Source: Bacteroidota bacterium
GTDB lineage: Bacteria; Bacteroidota; Bacteroidia; Chitinophagales; Chitinophagaceae
Assembly: GCA_013414745.1 (NCBI GenBank)
Contig: CP058707.1
Span: 3,388,673-3,395,982 of the forward strand
Length of the DNA: 7,310 nt
Direction: 5' to 3'
Below the pieces are notes generated by a model. That model was given only the letters and a program-made list of their open reading frames with translations. It was not told the origin of the DNA and ran no database searches. Both the position numbers and the translations under genes were made by a program. Positions 1-7,059 of this stretch are shown here, in pieces (the first letter of the stretch is position 1; the number at the start of each line of letters is the position of its first letter).

Positions 1-126
1 GTTTTTGAATTTATTCAGGCATTGCGAAAAGAATTCGGACAAACTTTTGTGCTCGTAACGCACAATGAAGATCTTGCTGCGCAGTTTGATCGTATCTTAC
101 ACATGGTGGATGGAAAAACAGTTTAA
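1..126 (+). CDS. lolD: LolD-like lipoprotein-exporter ABC ATPase, C-terminal fragment
   Basis: Only the last 41 codons are inside the window; the 5' part lies to the left. The frame begins at base 1 and ends with TAA at 124-126. The visible residues include [14 protein letters not shown], where the His of VTHN (codon 61-63) is the switch (H-loop) histidine of ABC ATPases, followed by a short [11 protein letters not shown] tail. This short ending after the H-loop is typical of the LolD/MacB-type family, whose ATPase drives release of lipoproteins from the inner membrane for transport to the outer membrane. The Walker and signature motifs are out of view, so another MacB-like exporter ATPase cannot be excluded. 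The stop is directly followed by the bshC ATG, suggesting one transcript. No frameshift is seen in this stretch. Confidence 0.8.
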   Translation, partial: VFEFIQALRKEFGQTFVLVTHNEDLAAQFDRILHMVDGKTV

Positions 127-1729
127 ATGAAGTTTGAAGTAACCCGTCTTTCATTGGAAAGCTGTACGCAAATTCAGCGCCTTTGTTCTAGATTATGTGA
201 ATGAATCCGAATCCATTCGACCCTTCATTCAGGATTTTCCGAACAGAGAATCGCTGCGCCAACAAATCCTGCGCAAACAACAACAGGTGGTGAACCGGGA
301 AACATTGCAACAATGTATACAGGCTCAGTTTGCCGAACTCGAATTGCATCCTCTACAAAAAAGAACCTGATCAATTAACAGATGCTACAACCTTTACCAT
401 CTGTACCGCGCATCAACCGAATCTTTTTAGCGGACATTTATATCTTATTTATAAAATTGTACATGCTATAGAATTGGCCGCCTGGTGTGAGAAAGAATTT
501 CCGGAGTTCCATTTTGTTCCGGTGTATTATATCGGCAGTGAAGATCATGATTTAGACGAAATTGGTGCCTGGAATTATGAAGGTCAAACCCACCACTGGC
601 AAAGTAATCAACAAGGAGCGTGTGGAAGCATGGTACTTGAAAATATTCAACCTTTTCTGGATCTCGATCCGTCAAACCTATCGAACGGATATCCCGGAAG
701 AAAACGCATTGCTTCAATTGATTGAATCAGCCTATCAACCCCAGCATACACTTACACAAGCGATACGCCGGTTGATGCAAGGGCTTTTCGCACATAGGAT
801 TACTGATGCTGGATGCGAATGATGCTTCATTAAAACAACTCTTCACTTCCCATATTGAAAAGGAGTGTTTTGAAAATTTATCTCATAAGGCATACACCGA
901 AACGATGTCTGTCTGGCCCGAACACTATGTTGCTCAAGCGTATTCACGACCCATCAATTTGTTTTACCTGAAACCACAACTTCGGGCGCGCATCGAACAA
1001 CAAGGCGAATTGTGGCAGGTTGTGGATAGTGCGATAAATTGGGATGCCAGTTCCTTGCAAGAAGAAATCAAACAGCATCCTGAACGATTTTCTCGAATGC
1101 GATCACACGTCCTATGTATCAGGTGTATTTTACCCAATATTGCGTTTGTAGGTGGTGGAGGTGAATTGGCCTATTGGGCCCAATTAAAAAGTCTTTTGAT
1201 GCAGCGCAAATTGTTTTTCCTATTCTGATTCTCCGAAATTCATTTCAACTGGTGACTGCCCACACCTGACAGCCATGCAACGCTATCAACTGACTTATGA
1301 AGATCTTTTCAATCCCCTGAACAATATACAAATCAGCTACTGCAAGAACATGCCGTCTTGAACAGGCTGGCTGAATGGAAGAGTCATTACACCAAATTAA
1401 AAATAGAATTACAACGCTTAAGTGCAGAAGTGAACCAAAATTTACAACAGAGTGCTGAGGCGCATTTAACCTCAATTGACCATAAAATAAATCGAATCGA
1501 AGAGAAATTTCGTTCGCATCTGCGTAAGGAAAATACAGACTTACAGCAACGATTCCGAAAATGGCATCAGGTGTTATTGCCTGAGGGGCACCTACAAGAG
1601 CGTCATGATAATTTGCTGACCTGGTTCAAGCGCTGGCATCAAAACGTACTCATCAATTTGCATCACTATGCTGAACCACTTGGGAAGGAGTTTATTGTGA
1701 TAGAGGAACTTACTGAGTCAGATAAATAA
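127..1729 (+). CDS. bshC: Bacillithiol biosynthesis cysteine-adding enzyme BshC (broken by frameshifts)
   Basis: BshC is the putative cytoplasmic ligase that adds cysteine to glucosaminyl-malate in the last step of bacillithiol synthesis. The span fits about 530 residues, the usual family length. Family signatures appear in order: MKFEVTRLSLESCTQIQRL at the start; TAHQPNLFSGHLYLIYKI near residue 95; YYIGSEDHDLDEIGAWNYEG near residue 140; RPMYQVY and GGGGELAYW near residues 330-350; YEDLF near 395; a charged, probably coiled-coil helix over about 420-480; and LPEGHLQER near 487. The ATG follows the lolD stop with no gap. The frame changes about nine times, near 182-184, 357-362, 655-680, 783-800, 1088-1094, 1123-1131, 1194-1197, 1245-1267 and 1314-1317, mostly at runs of A, T or C. 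Each time the family sequence continues in another frame, so I infer sequencing indels and a working gene. The last 20 bp overlap the convergent gene at 1710-2710. Confidence 0.92.
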
Positions 1730-2710
1730 GCGTGGGGTAGTGGTCTGAATAACCATCATTCCATACACCATTACTATAAGATCGTTTCGTATCCTTTGTA
1801 CTGCCCGAATTTTTCAATCATAAATGACTTGTTGAATACTTCGGCTTCTTTGTAATGCAGTCCGGACTACTCGTTTAATAAAACCATAGGAGATGATAAT
1901 CTGATCAAACAAACCCCAGGTATCCTGATAAGCCATGGTGCCAAGTCCTTTTTATAGAATGCTATGGATTGTATAAACCTCCTTTTTCTACATCATCCAT
2001 TTTCCATTTTGTCGCCAGTACTTTGGTGATACTTTCATTAATGGGGTCGTCATTTAAATCGCCCATCACGATCACTTTGGTCAGTGGATCCAACTTCATC
2101 AGTGAATCAATCACATGTTTGCTTACACTTGCTGCGATTTTCGTTTTTCGCGGGTAGCGCTTTCGCCACCCTGACGCGATGGCCAGTGATTAACGAACAC
2201 ATGCACCGGATCACCGGCTAATTTCCATAAACGTATAAGACATCACGGGTAGGGCGGTCGCCCAATTCAACGGGAACAGTTAATGATTTCGCCGATAGAA
2301 CTTTAAACAGATTAGAATTGTAGAGTAACCCACAATCTACACCCGTTCATCCGGGCCTTCAAAATGAACCACTTTCCAATTTCTGTTTTTAATTTTTGGA
2401 TGGTTACACAACGTTTTGAGTACGGCTTCATTTTCAATTTCTGCCACCCCTAAAATAGCCAGGCCATCAGTGGTTTGATCCAAACCCATCATTGAAATCA
2501 CATCAATCAGGTTTTCGACCTTTTTCGAAAACTTCGGGTGAATAGGCATTATGCCATCCGGTGTAAATTCATCATCGTTTACGTTGGGGTCATTGATGGT
2601 ATCGTAATAGTTTTCAAGATTATAAAATCCAACGGCAATTACAGGTTTTCGTTGTGCATCCGTATCTTGAGCGAGGATACCGAAAAGAAACAGTAGGATA
2701 TATTTTTCAT
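1710..2710 (-). CDS. Secreted endonuclease/exonuclease/phosphatase family protein (broken by frameshifts)
   Basis: This is a member of the DNase I-like endonuclease/exonuclease/phosphatase superfamily, metal-dependent phosphodiesterases that cleave nucleic acids or phosphoesters. Reconstructed length is about 330 residues. The start at 2710 gives MKNI followed, after one frame change, by LLFLFGILAQ, a signal peptide, so the protein is probably exported to the periplasm or beyond. Superfamily motifs appear in order: GFYNLENYYD with the metal-binding Glu (codon 2613-2615); ERGVDCGLLYN near 2330; FVNHWPSRQGG near 2170-2195; VMGDLNDDP near 2042-2066; YQDTWGLFDQIIIS near 1900-1940; and YSDHYPT, whose His codon is 1740-1742. 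The catalytic set therefore looks complete. About eight frame changes occur near 2690-2703, 2337-2344, 2221-2226, 2137-2148, 1960-1966, 1949-1954, 1861-1872 and 1781-1790. The real substrate cannot be told from sequence. Its stop lies inside the 3' end of bshC on the opposite strand. Confidence 0.88.
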
Positions 2711-2821
2711 GGCGTGAACATGTTCGGCAATTTGCCGGAGGGTGAAATTAGTGGTTTGCATTATACGGATGCATTATGGATTTGTAAAATAATGATCGTA
2801 ACCAGATTGCGGCGTTTCAAA
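2711..2821. other. Spacer between the isoaspartyl peptidase and endonuclease-like genes
   Basis: These 111 bases separate two leftward genes and hold no credible coding sequence. They contain an 8-bp direct repeat, TGCATTAT, at 2757-2764 and 2770-2777, and a 13-bp palindrome, CGGCAATTTGCCG, at 2725-2737 just upstream of the start at 2710. No strong terminator (stable stem plus T-run) or TAnnTTTG promoter box was seen on the minus strand, so it is unclear whether the endonuclease-like gene is read through from upstream. Confidence 0.4.
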
Positions 2822-3768
2822 TTAATCATTTCCGTAAATAGCTACCTGATTAAGGCCGGTTTGGTTTCGTACGCCACGATACATGCCATCACTATTAAAG
2901 GTTAAGGAGAAGTCGCCATTCGGGGCTACACCAATAGCACCTCCTTCTCCACCCAGCTTAACTAATTTATCAAGAATGACGCGATCCATAGCTTGTTGCA
3001 GAGTAAACCCTTTGTATTCCATCAGGCAGGAAATATCATACGCTACAACTGCCCGAATAAAATATTCACCATGGCCGGTACAACTAATAGCACAAGTTTG
3101 GTTGTTGGCATAGGTACCTGGATCCGATAAGTGGCGTATCGCCCACACGGCCATACTTTTGTTGGTCATGCCACCAGTAGACGTGGCAGCAGCAACATTT
3201 CCAAATTGATCCAGAGCAACTGCACCCACCGTTCCAAATTTTTTTCCCGATGAATATGGATCTTTGTCGCTGTGGTCAAGTTGGTACTGATCGCTGTGTT
3301 TTATTTCCTGCCATTGGGCATAGCGAAAATCATCATGAAAGTAGTCAGATGGAGCAATGTCTAATCCCTGTTGTTGCGCGCAAACTCTAAAGCGCCATCG
3401 CCGGAGAGCATCACATGCCCCGACTGCTCCATGATTTTACGTGCCAGATGTATCGGATTTTTAACACTTTTAACACCGGCTACGGCTCCGGCATCCAGGG
3501 TTAGACCCTCCATGATAGAGGCATCCATTTCATGCTCACCGGTATGTGTGAAAACGGCCCTTTGCAGCATTGAACAAAGGATTATTTTCTAATTCAAAAA
3601 CGGCTGCTTCAACAGCATCTAATGCAGTTCTTCCGTTTTCCAGCACAGCATAACCGCGGTTGAGCGCTGCTTGCAAACCGGATTTGTAGCGTGTTTCCAG
3701 TTCAGAGTCAATAAGGATTTTAAAATGGTTCCTGCTCCTCCGTGAATCACTAATGTTATCGGGCTCAT
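2822..3768 (-). CDS. iaaA: Isoaspartyl peptidase / plant-type L-asparaginase, Ntn-hydrolase (broken by frameshifts)
   Basis: This enzyme family removes isoaspartyl residues from dipeptides and hydrolyses asparagine; the precursor cuts itself before a threonine that becomes the N-terminal nucleophile. The start at 3768 gives MSPITLVIHGGAGTI, the family's N-terminal motif, with no signal peptide, so it is probably cytoplasmic. Then come ALDAVEAAV, the Asn/Lys loop NAAKGAVFTHTGEHEMDASI, the cleavage site KFGTVGAVALD (nucleophile Thr codon 3230-3232, about residue 179), TSTGGMTNK, and CTGHGEYFIRAVV. The C-terminus reads VAIYGND. Total length is about 315 residues, normal for the family. Frame changes lie near 3706-3712, 3557-3563 and 3376-3386, each with family sequence resuming in another frame, so I infer indel errors. 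A TACCTTTG box just upstream suggests its own promoter, although kelch and WG genes lie upstream on the same strand. Confidence 0.93.
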
Positions 3769-3785
3769 GTAAAATTCAATTGCGA

Positions 3786-3793
3786 CAAAGGTA
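3786..3793 (-). promoter_or_regulatory. Candidate Bacteroidota -7 promoter box (TACCTTTG)
   Basis: On the minus strand the sequence TACCTTTG is a perfect match to TAnnTTTG, the -7 element of the major sigma factor in Bacteroidota. It ends 17 bases before the ATG at 3768, leaving a short leader, and lies in the 53-bp gap after the kelch stop. A TTTC about 19 bases further upstream is only a partial match to the TTTG -33 element. The call is by motif and position only. Confidence 0.45.
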
Positions 3794-3821
3794 CTGCATC
3801 CGGCATCAAACCGAAATTTCA

Positions 3822-5995
3822 TTAGCGCAAAAGCATGATATCTCCTTTATACAGGTAGGTTTTGCCAAGAACATCTGATATCTCAGCAAGGTAGAAATAG
3901 GTTCCCATTTCACATTTCTGGCCTTGAAAACTTCCATCCCATTCCGGTTTCTGACTGTAATTCCTGAAGGTGAAGACAGCCTGTCCCCAACGATTGTAAA
4001 CCTGAAAATTTGAAATCGTAAAATCACCATGAATGATAGGGCGAAAGACATCATTTAAATTATCGCCATTTGGGGAAAAGACATTCGGAAACTGACGATA
4101 CCATTTTCAATCACCTCACAACATTTAGTGATAGAATCTATTTGGTTACAATCGCCCTTGGCAATTAGTGTAAAACAATAGGTTCCGGTTTGCGAAAAGG
4201 TATGGGTAAGATCCGGACTATTCCCCAGATACACTCCGTTGAGTACCATTCGTACGAGGTGGCATTGGAGGATAGATTGTTTAATTCGACCACGGGATTT
4301 GTGAGCGATACGATTGCCGGCGACAAGGCAAAATCCGCATGAATGAGGTTGTATCCGGAAATGCTAAAACTTATGGTATCGTTGATAAAACAGGGATCAT
4401 TGGGATTCAGTGAATTTGCGCTTACGGTGTAGGTATTTGATGAAGGTCCATAAAATTGTATTTCACCGGTCCCACTGTTGTAAGAATAACCCACATTGGG
4501 TTGAATATCAATTTGAACATTGGTAGGAACCAGTAAGGTGATTGTATCTCCCGGGCATAGTGTAGTTTGTGCCGGTGGTTGCAAGGTAACGCCAACCAAG
4601 CCTGTTTTAATACAACTGGTATCCGGAATAAACTTCCAGAGGTCGTTCATAAAAGACCATCCTGTACTCCCATTACCGCCGCCTCCAAATATCCATAAAT
4701 TACCCAGGTTATCGGTCCAGGTACAAGTTCCACCCCGACCGGGCGGTAGGTTGGAGTTGGAAGGTACTCCCAGATTACCATAATTAAATGGTACGATATT
4801 AGAATTAATAGATGCCTGTCCGTTCAAATGGGTCCACTCATTCGTATTTGTATTAAACAACCATAAATCATTGTGCGCATTGCCTGCAAAATCAAAACCG
4901 CCAAACGTCCAAAACGCATTTACACAAGTACTATTGGTTTGGGCTGTTTGATTTTCGATGCGGGCGGGGGTATTTGGTGGCATCAGGTTGACAAAAAGCC
5001 GGAGTCATACCCGGATGGTCTATACTATTGCTACCGTTGATCCAGGTCCATAATTTGGTTTGTAAATCGTATTTCCAGGTGTCGTTTAAGCCATTCACTT
5101 GAAAAAATCCAAAGAAGGAACCTCCGGCAAACAAATAAAGGTTATTATCGGCATCTTTCCACTTCGTATACGAACAACGGGCAGGTGGTTCGTTCGTAGG
5201 ACTTGCAACACCCAAGGTGCCGTAATTTCCCGGAGCATTCACGTTGCTGGATCCTCCTTTCCATGCCCATTGATTGGTGAGCGTATTGTAACTCCACAAA
5301 TCACTCATTGCTCCGGAAGTATTATCCTGCCCTCCGAACAACCAAAGTTCGTTGTCGATGACCCAACCTGATTTACACTCAGCCCGGGAACCTGGATAAT
5401 AGGTGGGGCCATAAACACCCAAGGGACCGTAGATCGGAGAAGTACCTGTCAGCGTTCCACTACCGGATACCCAGGTCCATTCATTGGTCGTGATAGTATA
5501 CCGCCAAAGGTTATCGCTGTTAATAAAATTTGATTGGTCAAATCCACCAAACAACCACAAATTGCCAGCTGTATCGGTCCAGCAATTTGAGCCAAATCCT
5601 AAGGCTGGCGGATAATTCGTAGTGGAAGGAATCCCTTGGGTCCCGTAATTCCCCATAGGATTTACGCCCGTTTGTTCTCCACTCATCCAGGTCCACTCGC
5701 CGGTACTGACCGAATAGCGCCATAAGTCGTTATGACCAAATCCGCTGGCTTCCGAGCCACCAAAAATCCAGTAATTGCCTTGCTTGTCGATCCAATAAGC
5801 AGCCTGATAACGGGCGGGAGGCATATTGCCAGGAGCCGATACACCTTTAACTCCATAATTGCCGCTGCTATTGGGCGAAGAACTTCCGGACACCCAAACC
5901 CATTGTCCACTTTGGGCATTCGATAGCCCCATCATTACTAGCAGGAAGCAGAACGTACAAACCAACACTTTTTGCATGAGATTAAAATTTTTCAT
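3822..5995 (-). CDS. Kelch-repeat surface protein with PKD-like region and type IX (type B) C-terminal sorting domain
   Basis: Reconstructed length is about 724 residues. From the ATG at 5995 there is a signal peptide (MKNFNLMQKV, then a hydrophobic stretch ending near LSNAQ); an internal ATG at 5977 is an alternative start. Residues 32-461 form six kelch-type repeats, consistent with one six-bladed propeller. A Cys-containing linker with LCPGDTITL follows, then a PKD-like region around SYEWYLNGVYLG and GTYCFTLIAKGDC, then the gliding-motility-associated C-terminal domain: FPNVFSPNGDNLNDVF, FQVYNRWGQAVF, WDGSFQGQKCEMGTYFYLAE, KGDIMLLR. Such domains direct export by the type IX system to the cell surface or medium. 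Ligand and role are unknown; kelch propellers often bind glycans or proteins. Frame changes lie near 4994-5000, 4236-4246 and 4090-4095. The start overlaps the end of the WG-repeat gene by 14 bp, so translation is probably coupled to it. Confidence 0.9.
3825..4101 (-). other. Gliding-motility-associated (type B) C-terminal sorting domain
   Basis: This is the last part of the kelch protein, about 90 residues. Its opening PNVFSPNGDNLNDVF is the hallmark of the type B domain family. VYNRWGQAVF, WDG, GTYFY and the closing LYKGDIMLLR follow in the standard order and spacing. In this family the domain is the export signal for the type IX machinery and, unlike type A domains, is usually linked to SprF/PorP-type partners. 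No such partner gene is visible in the window. Confidence 0.9.
4105..4345 (-). other. PKD-like immunoglobulin-fold region of the kelch protein
   Basis: The translated region starts near HADFALSPAIVSL, continues through VVELNNLSSNATSYEWYLNG and ends with HTFSQTGTYCFTLIAKGDC and a CC pair before the sorting domain. The xYEWxxNG core and the GTYxFTL strand are typical of PKD-type folds in exported Bacteroidota proteins, where they act as spacers ahead of the sorting domain. One frame change (4236-4246) interrupts the reading. The assignment is by pattern only. Confidence 0.65.
4613..5902 (-). repeat. Six tandem kelch-type repeats (protein level)
   Basis: Six units of 69-75 residues begin at residues 32, 101, 173, 243, 316 and 387 of the kelch protein. 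The shared pattern is WxWxxG, then GNYGxxGV, PPAR, Wx-D-xx-GNLWLFGG, an NDLW(R/K)Y and a closing (S/T)xxxE. Unit 5 is most divergent: GNYG is lost and the W-x-D loop is replaced by NQTAQTNSTCVNAFW. Unit 6 starts WTHLNG and has an expanded glycine loop after LWIFGG. DNA identity between units is low, so this is an old duplication, not a recent tandem array. A single frame change falls inside unit 5, near 4994-5000. Confidence 0.88.
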
Positions 5996-6620
5996 GTTCC
6001 GGAATGTCAGCAATTTTATTTCCTTCATGATCGATGAAATAACGAATGCCGTTTTCATCACCAATGCGCTGCCATTTTTAAAAGGAAATGCTTTGTCAAA
6101 TTCAACGGGAATCACTTGTTGATTTGAACGGTTTATATATCCAGGTTTTCCCAGACATACCGGAGCCAAACCTTCGGAAAAGTCGAAAGCTTGTGAATAC
6201 ATCTCTGGAATGACTTCCTGCCCCTGAGTATCGACAAATCCAATTAAATCATTTTTTCACTCGACTTAACCCTTCTGAAAATGGAAATGCCTGGGTATAC
6301 TTTGGAGTCACTTTCCATTGGCCAACAATATCAATAAAGCCATAGAGGTCCCCAAACTGAACAATGGCCGTACCATTTGAAAACGGGAAGGCATCCCGGT
6401 ATTTGGGGGCAATGATCTCCTGCCCCTGGGAGTTGATATACCCTTTGAGGCCATTTCGGACTACAATGGCAAATCCATTTATGAATTCACTTCCTGCTTC
6501 GTATCGGGCCTCCACCAAAAGTTTACCGGAAGCATCCCGATAACCAACCTGGCCTGCTGCATAAAATCGGTTCTGTGCTACCAAGGAGAAGGGTAACATA
6601 AGAAGCAAAAGATAGGCCAT
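5982..6620 (-). CDS. WG-repeat protein with signal peptide (broken by frameshifts)
   Basis: WG-repeat proteins are built of short beta-rich units; their function is generally unknown. From the ATG at 6620 the protein starts MAYLLLLMLPFSLVAQ, a signal peptide, and runs about 210 residues. Units are recognisable by G(Y/F)(I/V/R)(D/N)xxG(Q/K) followed by a P-x-(K/E)-Y and F-x-(N/E)G: GYRDASGK, GYINSQGQ, GFIDIVGQ, GFVDTQGQ, GYINRSNQ and YFIDHEGN. It ends EHEKF with TAA at 5982-5984 and has no sorting domain, so I infer a periplasmic location. Frame changes lie near 6252-6257 (A6 run on the coding strand) and 6059-6068. The true start might be the ATG at 6661 with one more frame change near 6630, which would add MTMIPSKGR and give the signal peptide the positive residues it otherwise lacks. 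The stop lies within the kelch gene start. Confidence 0.82.
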
Positions 6621-6661
6621 TCTGAAAAAGGAAATCGTCCCTTGCTGGGAATCATAGTCAT

Positions 6662-7059
6662 TCGATTTACTTCACAAATTACGGCATTCAGTTGGTTTGT
6701 ATATTATTTTATGTCATACCATCGTCAAATCGTGTATTACAAAGTCTCAGCTAGTAGTTGTTAACGCTATATCGGAATGGGTAAGGAAAATTATTTTTAG
6801 AGTTGTTTGATGAAATCTTTATCATGATTCAAGGAAGTATTTGGGTCAATAAATTTTAGTGCGCAACACATTGGTTATCCACGATGGCCTTAAACCAAAC
6901 CAGGAAAGATTATAAGGGAATAATTAGTGACTGGGATTGGACTACTCAACAATCAGGAGGCCTCTGGAACTTCTTACCAAAGCAGACGAGTAATTTCCAA
7001 GAAGAATGAACTATAGTCAGCAAATTCTTGCGATATTTGGGTACATTAAAAACGTTATA
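6662..7059. other. Divergent intergenic region, no convincing gene
   Basis: This region separates the leftward WG/kelch block from the rightward gene at 7060 and should hold both promoters. I see no perfect TAnnTTTG box. The nearest candidates are GATATTTG at 7032-7039 (+, one mismatch) and the minus-strand TAATTTG at 6681-6675, one base short of the consensus. A small AT-rich hairpin can form at 6808-6824. Two tiny frames, 6884-7009 (+, 41 codons) and a minus frame stopping at 6797, show no family I recognise. The sequence is AT-rich with many stops, so it is either regulatory or a decayed remnant. Confidence 0.5.

Noticed and set aside
1358..1729. A stand-alone coiled-coil protein of 123 residues.
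   Set aside because: Its open frame extends upstream without a Met and joins the BshC sequence; LPEGHLQER and the terminal PLGKEFIVIEE are the BshC C-terminus.
127..2710. bshC and the endonuclease-like gene as true pseudogenes.
   Set aside because: Motifs, catalytic residues and total length are all preserved once single-base shifts are corrected, with no substitutions creating in-frame stops. Decay would also erode motifs.
2883..3113. Plus-strand open frame of 76 codons.
   Set aside because: It is antisense to the beta-subunit part of the isoaspartyl peptidase and shows no family features.
4520..4783. Plus-strand open frame of 87 codons.
   Set aside because: It lies antisense to the well-supported kelch repeat 6 and linker region and has a low-complexity Pro-rich translation; it is a shadow.
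4931..6202. A single long minus-strand frame that seems to fuse WG repeats to the kelch protein.
   Set aside because: The WG part of this frame leaves the family sequence near 6060, and an alternative frame gives a proper WG ending (YFIDHEGN, then a stop at 5982). The kelch part begins with its own Met and signal peptide at 5995, so the fusion results from an indel.
6808..6824. AT-rich hairpin as a terminator.
   Set aside because: The stem is short and AT-rich with a G-T pair, has no T-run directly after it, and does not follow a supported gene end.
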